Part shown: in pieces, positions 45,288 through 54,891 of the stretch | Position numbering within the stretch: position 1 is the first letter of the stretch | Layout of the letters: every line of letters begins with the position of its first letter | Source of the DNA: an uncultured Streptomyces sp. | GTDB lineage: Bacteria; Actinomycetota; Actinomycetes; Streptomycetales; Streptomycetaceae | Direction: 5' to 3' | DNA length: 64,000 bases | Assembly: GCF_947488945.1 (NCBI RefSeq) | Contig: NZ_CANLBS010000006.1 | Location: forward strand, 124,001-188,000 | Position numbers and translations under genes: made by a program | The notes under the pieces: model-generated | What the model was told of the DNA's origin: nothing | The model's input: the letters and a program-made list of their open reading frames with translations, nothing else | Databases searched by the model: none

Positions 45288-46688
45288 ATGACCGATTCAT
45301 GGGCCACTTTCGGGGCCGACCTGCACATCGAGCCGAAGGGCGCCGGCGTCCGCAGCGGCCTGATGGAGGCGCTGCGGGAGGCGGTCCGGTCGGGTCGTCT
45401 CGGACCCGGAACCCGGCTGCCCTCCTCCCGGGCGCTCGCCTCCGACCTGGGCGTCGCCCGCAACACCGTCGCCGACGCCTACGCGGAACTCGTGGCGGAG
45501 GGCTGGCTCACCGCCCGGCAGGGCTCCGGCACCACGGTCGCCCGCCGGTCCGCCCCGCGCCGCCCGGCCGGCCCCGGCGCCCGCCGCGGCCCCGCTTCCC
45601 GCGCGCCCGCGTACAGCCTGCTGCCCGGCCAGCCGGACCTCGCCTCCTTTCCGCGTGCGGAGTGGCTCCGGGCGTCCCGGCGCGCACTGACCGACGCCCC
45701 CTACGAGGCCTTCGGCTACGGCGATCCGCGGGGCCGCATCGAGCTGCGCACCGCCCTCGCCGACTACCTGGGCCGGGCGCGCGGTGTGTACGCCGACCCC
45801 GAACGGGTGGTCGTCTGCTCGGGGTTCGTGCACGGCCTGATGCTGCTCGGCCGGGTCCTGCGCGCCCGCCGGGCCCGTGCGGTGGCGGTCGAGTCGTACG
45901 GTCTCGACTTCCACTGGGACCTGCTGGCGGACGCCGGGCTGCGCACCCCGAGGCTGCCGATCGACGGACTCGGCACCCGCACCGACGGGCTGGCGGGCAT
46001 GCGGGACACGGCGGCGGTGCTGGTGACACCCGCGCACCAGTTCCCCACCGGCATGCCGCTGCACCCGGACCGGCGGGCGGCCGCGGTCGACTGGGCGCGT
46101 GCGACGGGCGGTCTGATTCTGGAGGACGACTACGACGGCGAGTTCCGTTACGACCGCCAGCCCGTCGGCGCCCTCCAAGGGCTCGACCCGGAGCGCGTCG
46201 TCTACTTCGGCACGGCCAGCAAGTCCCTGGCGCCCGCCCTGAGACTGGCCTGGATGGTGCTGCCGGAAGGACTGGTCGGCCCGGTGGCGGAGGCGAAGGG
46301 CATCTCGGACTGGATGTCCGGCACCCCGGACCAGCTCACCCTCGCCGAACTGATCACCTCGGGGGCGTACGACCGCCATGTGCGCGCGATGCGGCTGCGC
46401 TACCGCCGCCGCCGCGACCAGCTCGTCGCCGAACTCGCCGCACGCGCACCGGACATCACCGTCAGCGGGATCGCGGCCGGACTGCACGCCGTCCTCACGC
46501 TGCCGCCCGGCACCGAGCGGTCCGTGATCCAGTCCGCCGCGTTCCAGGGGCTCGCCCTCGAAGGGCTCTCCCGCTTCCGGCATCCGGACGCCGCTCCGGG
46601 CGCGGACGGCCTGGTGATCGGCTACGGAACCCCCACCGACAGCGCCTGGGCGGGCACCCTGGAGGCGCTCTGCCGGGTGCTGCCCTGA
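45288..46688 (+). CDS. MocR-family GntR regulator with aminotransferase domain
   Basis: 466 residues. The N-terminal winged helix (about 15-85) contains LPSSRALASDLGVARNTVAD; the C-terminal fold-type I aminotransferase domain has the PLP lysine K312 in GTASKSLAP and the EDDYDGEFRYD segment. Family members sense PLP or a related amine and control vitamin B6, GABA or other neighbouring genes. The likely target is the divergent AhpD-like gene. No ribosome site precedes the ATG, consistent with a leaderless transcript. Confidence 0.9.
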   Translation: MTDSWATFGADLHIEPKGAGVRSGLMEALREAVRSGRLGPGTRLPSSRALASDLGVARNTVADAYAELVAEGWLTARQGSGTTVARRSAPRRPAGPGARRGPASRAPAYSLLPGQPDLASFPRAEWLRASRRALTDAPYEAFGYGDPRGRIELRTALADYLGRARGVYADPERVVVCSGFVHGLMLLGRVLRARRARAVAVESYGLDFHWDLLADAGLRTPRLPIDGLGTRTDGLAGMRDTAAVLVTPAHQFPTGMPLHPDRRAAAVDWARATGGLILEDDYDGEFRYDRQPVGALQGLDPERVVYFGTASKSLAPALRLAWMVLPEGLVGPVAEAKGISDWMSGTPDQLTLAELITSGAYDRHVRAMRLRYRRRRDQLVAELAARAPDITVSGIAAGLHAVLTLPPGTERSVIQSAAFQGLALEGLSRFRHPDAAPGADGLVIGYGTPTDSAWAGTLEALCRVLP

Positions 46689-46804
46689 GGCGGGGCCGCG
46701 GATCGGCCGGGAGTGTTGGTCCCGGAGCCCGCGTCGGCACGGCGCGTGCACCGCGCCCGCGCCGGCACGGCGGCGGTGGGTCCCGGCGCCCCGGTCCGAC
46801 GGCG

Positions 46805-47737
46805 TCAGCGGGTGACGCGCACGGCGGCGGCCAGCGCCTCGCCGACCGCCTCGGCCCCCTTGCCGTTGGGGTGCAGAGGGGCGGCGTCGTCGGTGGGCAC
46901 GAACCCCTCGGTGTGCCGGTCGGCGGGCGCGGCGCACGCGTCGTGCCCGATGCCCAGCCGGTACGTGTCCACGAAGGTCGCCCCGTGGTCGTGTGCGGCG
47001 TCCCGCAGCACCGCCCCCAGATGATTGACGGCGCCCTGGAGATAGGTGGCGTCGTCCGCCCAGAGCGGCTGCACCGGGAAACAGCCGCCGGGCCGGATGT
47101 AGTTGCCGTAGCCGATGACGAAGACGTCCGCGTGCGGCGACCGCCGCCGGATCTCCGCCAGCACGGTGCCGAACTGCGGGGCCCAGGCGTCGATCCCGTC
47201 CTTCACCTTGTCCGACCCGCCGGCGGTGTTCCGGGCGGCGCAACTGGACCCGACGGGCTCCGGAAGCAGGTTGACGCAGTCCAGGGCGGCGGCCACCAGC
47301 CCGGTGTCGTTGCCGCCGATGGTGATGCTGACGACGTCGGTGCCGGTGTTGAGCGCCTCGTACTGCGGGCGGGTGCCCGGATGCTGGGGCTTGCTCAGGT
47401 CACCGGCGGTGGCGGCCGAGCAACTGACGTCCGTCAGCCGCGCGCCCAGCGCCTTCGCGGCGACGTGGGGGTAATCGGCGAGCGAGCGCACGCAGAGCAG
47501 GTTGGACGGGTCGGCGGGCGAGACCAGCGGTGCGGCGGCGAACGAGTCGCCCAGCGCGACGTAGTCGAGCGGCGCGGGCGCGGAGGCGGGCGGTCGGGGG
47601 GCGGCGGAGGTCACGGGCGCGGCGGCGGCGAGGACCCCGGCGGCGCACAGGGAGGTGCAGAGAGCGGCGGACACGGCGGCCAGGGGGGTACGCGGGCGGG
47701 TCTGCACGGGGCGGCTCCGTTGTCGTCGGGGCCCCAT
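46805..47737 (-). CDS. secreted SGNH/GDSL hydrolase
   Basis: 310 residues with a signal peptide (about 1-45; LAAVSAALCTSLCAAGVLAAAA in part). Block I is ALGDSFAA with the nucleophile Ser, block III is GGNDTG and block V HPNGKG carries the catalytic His; several Cys suggest disulphides. Family members are secreted esterases or lipases; the layout resembles the Streptomyces GDSL lipase type. ATG 47737 (MGPRRQRSRP) is preferred over the longer frame. It is convergent with the MocR gene. Confidence 0.88.
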   Translation of the reverse strand: MGPRRQRSRPVQTRPRTPLAAVSAALCTSLCAAGVLAAAAPVTSAAPRPPASAPAPLDYVALGDSFAAAPLVSPADPSNLLCVRSLADYPHVAAKALGARLTDVSCSAATAGDLSKPQHPGTRPQYEALNTGTDVVSITIGGNDTGLVAAALDCVNLLPEPVGSSCAARNTAGGSDKVKDGIDAWAPQFGTVLAEIRRRSPHADVFVIGYGNYIRPGGCFPVQPLWADDATYLQGAVNHLGAVLRDAAHDHGATFVDTYRLGIGHDACAAPADRHTEGFVPTDDAAPLHPNGKGAEAVGEALAAAVRVTR

Positions 47738-47838
47738 TGTCCGAGGGGCCGGGGGCGATCGGCCCGCACCACACCGGCCGGTCGCCGGCCCGCCGGCCGC
47801 CCCCACGTTCTCGTATAAGCACCGGACCTGACGGAGGA

Positions 47839-48399
47839 TCAGCGTCGCATCACCGCATCGAGGTACCTCCGCACCGGTTCGAACAGCCCTTGAGGGACGT
47901 ACGCCGGGATCTCGTCGTGCCCGGCCCAGACCACCTCCGCCACCTCGTCCGCCGCCGCCACGCGGGCGGTCCCGCCGATCACCGTGCAGGCGGTGTACGA
48001 GAGGTGCCGGCCGGTATCCGGATGGACCCGCTCGCCGAGCGGCCCCACGGCCTCCACCCGCAGCCCGGTCTCCTCGCAGGTCTCCCGCACGGCGGCCTCC
48101 GCGACGGTCTCGCCGGGCTCGGCCTTGCCGGAGGGGAACTGCCAGGAGAGCCGCCCCTCGGCCACCCGGCGGCGCACCAGCAGGACCCGCCCGTCGTGGA
48201 CGACGACGGCCGCGGCGACGGGTGCCCCGTGCGCGGACGACCGGTGGCGACGCCGCAGCACCCGGCAGTCGACCGCGCCGCTGAGGTCCCGTGACGCGAC
48301 GGCCGACGCCTCCGCGTGGTCGAGTTCCCGACAGGTGGGGCAGCCCTCCGCCGCATTCGGCCGCCTCTCGGGTCGCGCGGGTTCCGGTGCGTGCGTCAC
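47839..48399 (-). CDS. Nudix hydrolase with N-terminal cysteine motif
   Basis: 186 residues. The Nudix box spans 91-113 ([20 protein letters not shown], ending TGL) with all metal-binding glutamates. The N-terminus has C20-x2-C23 and C45/H52, a possible zinc site not usual for plain Nudix enzymes. It hydrolyses a nucleoside diphosphate linked to another group; the substrate is not readable. GTG 48399 follows GGGGGGAA and overlaps the preceding small gene by 4 bases (GTGA), so translation is coupled. Confidence 0.88.
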   Translation of the reverse strand: MTHAPEPARPERRPNAAEGCPTCRELDHAEASAVASRDLSGAVDCRVLRRRHRSSAHGAPVAAAVVVHDGRVLLVRRRVAEGRLSWQFPSGKAEPGETVAEAAVRETCEETGLRVEAVGPLGERVHPDTGRHLSYTACTVIGGTARVAAADEVAEVVWAGHDEIPAYVPQGLFEPVRRYLDAVMRR

Positions 48400-48617
48400 A
48401 GCCGTTCCCCCCTGCTCCGCGCGTTGCGCTCCGCGGTGGCGGCGCGCAGCCGCTCCCGGGGCGTCAGCGGTCGTACCCGCGCGGGCTCGGCCTCCCACTC
48501 CCGGCCCCCGAGCAGCGGCCTCAGGGCCCAGTAGGGACCGGACATGCCCCGGAACTCCCCGATGCGGTCCTCGTGACCGGTGTCCAGCAGCAGATCGCCG
48601 ATCTCCGGTGTGCTCAT
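48396..48617 (-). CDS. small conserved protein upstream of Nudix gene
   Basis: 73 residues ([18 protein letters not shown] onward), highly charged at the C-terminus with Trp and Gly-rich middle ([16 protein letters not shown]). It resembles small Streptomyces proteins found beside XRE/DUF397 genes; no function is known to me. ATG 48617 is the best start; a GTG at 48629 is possible. It is divergent from the XRE regulator at 48820 and coupled to the Nudix gene. Confidence 0.7.
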   Translation of the reverse strand: MSTPEIGDLLLDTGHEDRIGEFRGMSGPYWALRPLLGGREWEAEPARVRPLTPRERLRAATAERNARSRGERL

Positions 48618-48819
48618 ATCGCTTTTCACTCTTTCTCGTCCCTTCCGCACGCCGCGCGTGCTCGATGCGATACCCAGAGTGAGGGCAGAAAGCCCGGTGC
48701 GGGGCGCTCATGGCGTTCGACCTGCGTTTTGGTCAGGGCGGCATATGCGCGAGCCCGTGAGCAGCGTCGATGATCCGTCGACACGCGGTGACCGGACTCA
48801 CGGTCGGGAGGGGACAGGG

Positions 48820-49653
48820 ATGACATCGGAGACTCGGGTTGACGCGAGCGGACTCGACGCCCGCGAGAGGTTCGCGCAGGACCTGCGCACGGCACGGGAG
48901 TTGCACCCGGAGGGACCGCTCAGCCAGACCGAACTCGCCCGGCGGGCCCGCACCTCGAAGACCACCGTCAGCCGCGTCGAGAACGGCGTGGGGCCCGTCC
49001 CGCCCACCCTGCCGGTGCTGTTCGACCAGATCTTCCGGACCGACGGCCACTTCAAGCGCCTCTACGAAGAGGCGGTGGCGTCCTCGTTCCCCGCCCTGTA
49101 CCGGCGGCGGATGGCGTTGGAGAAGACGGCGGTGGCCGTCTGGGAGTGGTCACCGACCATCGTGCCGGGGCTCTTCCAGACGGGGGCGTATGCGCGGGCG
49201 CTCCTGCGGCGCGGGGACCCGAGGGCGGGGGAGGAGGAGATCGGCGCGCTGGTGGGCGCACGGCTGGCTCGCCAGGACCTGCTGCGGGGAGCTTCGCCGC
49301 CGGTGGTGCGATTGATCATCTGCGAATCGGTCCTCGGACGGCGGGTGGGCACGGCCGAGGTGATGCGTGACCAGCTCGCGGCCCTGCTGGCTCATACCCA
49401 GCGCCTGACCACCCGGATCCAGGTCCTGCCACTCGACGCGGAGCCGCACCTGCTGATCGATTCGCCGATCACCCTGCTGACCACCCCCCAACATCAGACG
49501 TACGCGTGCGTCGAGGCGTTCAGGACGGCGGCGATCATCGAAGACGTGGAGCAGGTCCGCAACGCGCTGCGTGCATACGATGAACTGACCAGCGAAGCCC
49601 TGTCCGCACGCGACAGCGCCGCCCTCATCCGAGAGAAATTGGACACATGGTGA
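48820..49653 (+). CDS. XRE helix-turn-helix regulator with DUF5753 domain
   Basis: 277 residues. The helix-turn-helix (about 20-75) contains LSQTELARRARTSKTTVSRVE; the C-terminal DUF5753 domain (about 95-270) has WSPTIVPGLFQTGAYARALL. These Streptomyces proteins nearly always pair with a small DUF397 protein, which follows here with a 7-base overlap. ATG 48820 follows GGGAGGGG. Related pairs (for example Scr1/Scr2 of S. coelicolor) act like toxin-antitoxin or anti-regulator pairs affecting development and antibiotic output; that role is inferred. Confidence 0.92.
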   Translation: MTSETRVDASGLDARERFAQDLRTARELHPEGPLSQTELARRARTSKTTVSRVENGVGPVPPTLPVLFDQIFRTDGHFKRLYEEAVASSFPALYRRRMALEKTAVAVWEWSPTIVPGLFQTGAYARALLRRGDPRAGEEEIGALVGARLARQDLLRGASPPVVRLIICESVLGRRVGTAEVMRDQLAALLAHTQRLTTRIQVLPLDAEPHLLIDSPITLLTTPQHQTYACVEAFRTAAIIEDVEQVRNALRAYDELTSEALSARDSAALIREKLDTW

Positions 49654-49853
49654 ACTCCCTTCCGCGATGGATCAGTTCGACCTACAGCAGTCCCGAAGGC
49701 GGCAACTGCGTCGAGTGGTCACCGAGCTGCACCGGTACGACGGGGGTGGTCCCGGTGCGGGACAGCAAGCGGCCGGCCGGACCGGTGCTGCGGGTGGGCC
49801 CCGCCGCCTGGGCGGGGCTGGTCGCCCTCGCCCGCGCCGACCGGCGGGTCTGA
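49647..49853 (+). CDS. DUF397 protein
   Basis: 68 residues with the DUF397 signature WISSTYSSPEGGNCVEW and VPVRDSKRPAGPVL. It overlaps the XRE/DUF5753 gene by 7 bases. In characterised pairs the DUF397 protein binds or antagonises the XRE partner. A 12-bp hairpin follows at 49885-49917. Confidence 0.92.
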   Translation: MVNSLPRWISSTYSSPEGGNCVEWSPSCTGTTGVVPVRDSKRPAGPVLRVGPAAWAGLVALARADRRV

Positions 49854-49884
49854 GCGCCCGCCGGCCTCCGTCCCGTACAAGCCC

Positions 49885-49917
49885 TGCGGCCCGTCGCCCT
49901 CCCGCCGACGGGCCGCA
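49885..49917. terminator. terminator after XRE-DUF397 pair
   Basis: TGCGGCCCGTCG (49885-49896) and CGACGGGCCGCA (49906-49917) form a perfect 12-bp stem with a 9-base loop, 31 bases after the DUF397 stop. Confidence 0.85.
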
Positions 49918-50090
49918 CCGCAGGCATCACGCGCACCGCCCGCCCCACGGCCGCACACGTCGGCCCCCGCCCACCGTCCGCCCGTCCCCGGGCTACCCCT
50001 CGGATGGATACGCCATCTAATGTGACGGGCGATCGAACACGATGTCCGACGGGCCGCCCCGCGGCGGTCCGGACGAGGGGGAGAGAACAC

Positions 50091-50366
50091 ATGGCCAAGC
50101 GCATGCTGCGGTCGACCACGGTGGTGCTGGGCGGGATGGGGCTGCTGGCCGCGACGCTGACGGCGTGCGGGTCCGAGCCGGACAAGCGGTGCGTCGACAG
50201 GGTCACCCGCGAGAAGCTGCCGAAGTACGAGTGCGACAACCGGTCCGGGCACGGCATGTACTACTACGGCGGCAGCGTCAAGAACGGCAAGGTCTCCGGC
50301 GGCAGCTTCGACAAGTCCGCCGTGTCGCGCGGCGGCTTCGGCTCGTCCAAGTCCAGCGGCGGCTGA
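50091..50366 (+). CDS. small lipoprotein
   Basis: 91 residues. A signal peptide ends in lipobox LTAC (Cys at about residue 25), and the C-terminus is Gly/Ser/Tyr-rich (MYYYGGSVKNGKVSGGSFD). It is 6 bases upstream of the glutathionylspermidine-synthase-like gene. The arrangement recalls E. coli ygiB-ygiC, where a DUF1190 lipoprotein precedes a similar ligase. Function unknown; likely acts at the outer face of the membrane. Confidence 0.8.
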   Translation: MAKRMLRSTTVVLGGMGLLAATLTACGSEPDKRCVDRVTREKLPKYECDNRSGHGMYYYGGSVKNGKVSGGSFDKSAVSRGGFGSSKSSGG

Positions 50367-50372
50367 TCCGCG

Positions 50373-51560
50373 ATGGAACGCCGCACCATCGAGCCCCGCC
50401 CCGGCTGGCAGCGGACCGTCGAGGAGCAGGGGCTGATCTACCCGCTGACCCGCTACCCCGACGGCTCGCTGCGCCCGTACTGGGACGAGAGCGCGTACTA
50501 CGTCTTCTCGCTGCCGGAGGTCGAGGCGCTCGAAGAGGTGGTCGAGGAACTGCACACCATGTGCCTGGCGGCCGCCGCGCACATCGTCGAGCAGAACCGA
50601 TTCGCCGATCTGGGCATCACCCAGCCCCGGCTGGCCGGGCTGATCGCCGACTCCTGGCATCGCAGGGCCGAACTCCCGTCGCTCTACGGGCGGTTCGACC
50701 TGCGCTACGACGGGACCGGGCCGGCGAAGATGCTGGAGTACAACGCCGACACCCCGACCTCGCTGGTGGAGGCGGCCAGCCCGCAGTGGTTCTGGATGGA
50801 GGAGAGGTTCCCCGGCGCCGACCAGTGGAACTCGCTGCACGAGCGCCTGGTCGACGGCTGGAAACGGCAGGCCGCGCTGCTGCCGCCGGGGCCGCTGCAC
50901 TTCGCCCACTCCGACGGCGACGAACTGGGCGAGGACCTGATGACCGTCGCCTATCTGCGGGAGACCGCCGAGCAGGCCGGGATCGAGACGGAGGCGCTCT
51001 CCGTCGAGCAGATCGGCTGGGACCACCTGGCCGGCCGCTTCGTGGACGACCGGCTCCGGTTCATCCGCAGCTGCTTCAAGCTGTACCCGTGGGAGTGGCT
51101 CGCGACCGACGCGTTCGGTCCGCACGTCCTGGACACCCTGGACAACGGCGGCGGCACCGGCACCACCTGCTGGATCGAGCCCGCCTGGAAGATGCTGCTC
51201 TCCAACAAGGCGCTGCTGGCGATCCTCTGGGAGCTGTACCCCGGCCACCCCAACCTGCTGCCGGCGTACCTCGACGGCCCGCGTGAGCTCGCCGCGCCCG
51301 GCGGACCCGGCTGGGTCTCCAAGCCGCTGCTCGGCCGCGAGGGCGACGGAGTCGTGCTGCACGGTGCGGGGGAGGCGCCGGTCGTGCGCGAAGAGCGCTG
51401 TTGCTACCAGGAGTTGGCGCCGCTGCCCGACTTCGGTGGCAACCGGGTGGTGCTCGGCGCGTGGGTCGTGGAGAACGAGGCGGCCGGACTCGGCATCCGC
51501 GAGTCGTCGGGACCGGTCACCGACGAGTACGCCCGCTTCCTCCCCCACGTCATCCTCTGA
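50373..51560 (+). CDS. glutathionylspermidine synthase-like ATP-grasp ligase
   Basis: 395 residues matching the synthetase domain family (YgiC/YjfC type): LRYDGTGPAKMLEYNADTPT, WIEPAWKMLLSNKALL and GWVSKPLLGREGDGV carry the ATP-grasp nucleotide and Mg sites. It lacks the amidase half of E. coli Gsp, and Streptomyces do not make glutathione, so the true amide bond formed is unknown. It begins 6 bases after the lipoprotein stop; a peptide-modifying or envelope role with that lipoprotein is inferred. Convergent with rocD; an imperfect GC hairpin lies in the short gap. Confidence 0.85.
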   Translation: MERRTIEPRPGWQRTVEEQGLIYPLTRYPDGSLRPYWDESAYYVFSLPEVEALEEVVEELHTMCLAAAAHIVEQNRFADLGITQPRLAGLIADSWHRRAELPSLYGRFDLRYDGTGPAKMLEYNADTPTSLVEAASPQWFWMEERFPGADQWNSLHERLVDGWKRQAALLPPGPLHFAHSDGDELGEDLMTVAYLRETAEQAGIETEALSVEQIGWDHLAGRFVDDRLRFIRSCFKLYPWEWLATDAFGPHVLDTLDNGGGTGTTCWIEPAWKMLLSNKALLAILWELYPGHPNLLPAYLDGPRELAAPGGPGWVSKPLLGREGDGVVLHGAGEAPVVREERCCYQELAPLPDFGGNRVVLGAWVVENEAAGLGIRESSGPVTDEYARFLPHVIL

Positions 51561-51626
51561 GGAAACCGGACGGAACGGGACCGGCCGCGTCGCCCCGACG
51601 GGAGCGGCGCGGCCGGCCCCACGGGT

Positions 51627-52841
51627 TCACCGCCCGGTGCCGCCCAGCACCGCGCGGAGCTGGTCCAGCCCCCAGTCCAGGTCCTCCTTGGAGATCACCA
51701 GCGGGGGCGCGATGCGGATGGTCGAACCGTGGGTGTCCTTGACCAGGACGCCCCGCTCCATCAGCCGCTCGGAGATCTCCCGGCCGGTGCCGAGCCGGGG
51801 CGCGACGTCGACGCCCGCCCACAGGCCCCGGCCGCGCACCGCGTCGACCGCCCCCGTCCCGGTCAGCACACCCAGCTCGCGGTGCAGGTGGTCGCCCAGC
51901 TCCGCGGCCCGCTGCTGGTACTCCCCGGTGCGCAGCATCGCGATCACCTCCAGCGCCACCGCGCAGGCCAGCGGGTTCCCGCCGAACGTCGAGCCGTGCT
52001 CACCCGGCCGGAAGACCCCCATCACCTCGGCCGACGAGACCACCGCGGAGACCGGGACCACCCCGCCGCCCAGCGCCTTGCCGAGCAGGTACGCGTCGGG
52101 CGCCACGCCCTCGTGCTCGCAGGCGAAGGTCCGCCCGGTGCGGCCCAGGCCCGACTGGATCTCGTCGGCGACGAAGAGCACGTTCCGCTCCCGGGTGAGC
52201 TCCCGGACGCCCGCCAGATAGCCCGGCGGCGGCACCAGGACCCCGGCTTCGCCCTGGATCGGCTCCAGCAGCACCGCCACGGTGTTCTCGGTCATCGCCT
52301 CCCGCATCGCGGTGAGGTCGCCGTACGGGACGATCTCGAAACCGGGGGTGTAGGGGCCGTAGTCGGCGCGCGCCTCGGGGTCGGTGGAGAAGCTGATGAT
52401 CGTGGTGGTGCGGCCGTGGAAGTTGTCGGCGGCCACGATGATCTTCGCCATGCCGTCCGGCACGCCCTTGACGCGGTAGCCCCACTTGCGGGCCATCTTG
52501 ACCGCCGTCTCCACGGCCTCCGCACCGGTGTTCATCGGCAGCACCGTCTCCATGCCGCACAGCTCGGCCAGCTCCGCGCAGAAGTCGGCGAACCGGTCGT
52601 GGTGGAAGGCCCGCGAGGTCAGCGTGACCCGCTCCAACTGGGTCCTGGCGGCGTCGATCAGGCGGCGGTTGCCGTGGCCGAAGTTCAGCGCGGAGTAGCC
52701 GGCCAGCATATCCAGGTAGCGGCGGCCCTCCACGTCGGTCATCCACGCGCCGTCCGCCGTGGCGACGACGACGGGCAGCGGGTGGTAGTTGTGCGCGCTG
52801 TGGGCCTCGGCGGAGGCGAGGGCGTTCTCCGTGGTCGACAC
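51627..52841 (-). CDS. rocD: ornithine aminotransferase
   Basis: 404 residues, fold-type I PLP enzyme of class III: NFGHGNRRLI, TGAEAVETAVKMARKWGY, DEIQSGLGRTG, and the PLP lysine in LLGKALGGGVVPVSA. It transfers the delta-amino group of ornithine to 2-oxoglutarate, giving glutamate-5-semialdehyde in arginine breakdown to proline/glutamate. GTG 52841 follows GGAGA. No other arginine catabolic gene is adjacent in the window. It is divergent from trpS. Confidence 0.95.
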   Translation of the reverse strand: MSTTENALASAEAHSAHNYHPLPVVVATADGAWMTDVEGRRYLDMLAGYSALNFGHGNRRLIDAARTQLERVTLTSRAFHHDRFADFCAELAELCGMETVLPMNTGAEAVETAVKMARKWGYRVKGVPDGMAKIIVAADNFHGRTTTIISFSTDPEARADYGPYTPGFEIVPYGDLTAMREAMTENTVAVLLEPIQGEAGVLVPPPGYLAGVRELTRERNVLFVADEIQSGLGRTGRTFACEHEGVAPDAYLLGKALGGGVVPVSAVVSSAEVMGVFRPGEHGSTFGGNPLACAVALEVIAMLRTGEYQQRAAELGDHLHRELGVLTGTGAVDAVRGRGLWAGVDVAPRLGTGREISERLMERGVLVKDTHGSTIRIAPPLVISKEDLDWGLDQLRAVLGGTGR

Positions 52842-53109
52842 GGGGTCTCCGTTCGTCGTGCGGGGCGGGCGGGGGTGGCGGCCCGGCCCCGCGGGGGGAG
52901 CGGGCGGGTCCGGTCCCCGGCGGGATACGGCCTGCCCACTTTGTATCGTCGCTCGCCCGTCGGCCGGGGAAACCTCGCGCCGCACGGCGCGCGCGTCGCG
53001 CGGGCCCGATGTGCGCGGGTCCGCCCGACGCGCCGGGCCGGTTCGCGCGTGCGGTCCCGCCGTCCGTGTCTTCTCCGCACCTTCTGCCGGAGAACCGTTC
53101 CGTACCTGA

Positions 53110-54135
<1,026 letters not shown>

Positions 54136-54262
54136 GCCGAAGGGCCCTGGCGGTTTCGGGGCCCCACGAGTCACACTGGCGGCGACGGGCATCGCCCCGC
54201 CGCCGGTCCGGCACTGGCACCGGGTCGGCGCCCGCCGACCGAGCGAGGAAGAGGAGAACGAC

Positions 54263-54856
54263 GTGGGGACCGTTACGCTCGGCGTTTCGATCGCGGTCCC
54301 GGAGCCCTGTGGCAGCTTCCTCCAGGAGCGGCGCGCGAGCTTCGGGGATCCCGCCGCCTACGGCATCCCCACCCACGTCACCCTCGTCCCGCCGACCGAG
54401 GCGAAGGCGGGTGACGTGCCCGCCGTGGAGGCGCACCTCGCACGGATCGCGGAGGGCGGCCGGCCCTTCCCGATGCGGCTCTCCGGCACCGGCACCTTCC
54501 GGCCGCTGTCGCCCGTCGTCTACGTCCAGGTGGTCGAGGGCGTCTCCTCCTGCACCTGGCTCCAGAAGCGGATCAGGGACGCCTCGGGCCCGCTGACCCG
54601 TGAGCTCCAGTTCCCGTACCACCCGCACGTGACCGTCGCCCACGGCATCGCCGAAGAGGCGATGGACCGGGCGTACGAAGAGCTCGCCGACTACGAGGCC
54701 GCCTGGATGTGCGGCTCCTTCGCGCTCTACGAGCAGGGGTCGGACGCCGTCTGGCGCAAGATCCGGGACTTCCCGTTCGGCTCCGGGGGCGGCACCCCCG
54801 TGGTGCCCGCCCAGGGCGGCTGCACCACCTCCGCCGAACCCTCGCTGCACACCTGA
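54263..54856 (+). CDS. 2'-5' RNA ligase / 2H phosphoesterase family protein
   Basis: 197 residues with two HxT motifs, H38-V-T40 (THVTLVPP) and H122-V-T124 (PHVTVAH), the hallmark of 2H phosphoesterases. Family members open 2',3'-cyclic phosphates or act on tRNA fragments or cyclic nucleotides. GTG 54263 follows GAGGAGAA. It is 127 bases downstream of trpS on the same strand. Substrate unknown. Confidence 0.88.
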   Translation: MGTVTLGVSIAVPEPCGSFLQERRASFGDPAAYGIPTHVTLVPPTEAKAGDVPAVEAHLARIAEGGRPFPMRLSGTGTFRPLSPVVYVQVVEGVSSCTWLQKRIRDASGPLTRELQFPYHPHVTVAHGIAEEAMDRAYEELADYEAAWMCGSFALYEQGSDAVWRKIRDFPFGSGGGTPVVPAQGGCTTSAEPSLHT

Positions 54857-54891
54857 TCCCGTAGGCCGCCCGTCCGGCTGCACGCGTCCGG

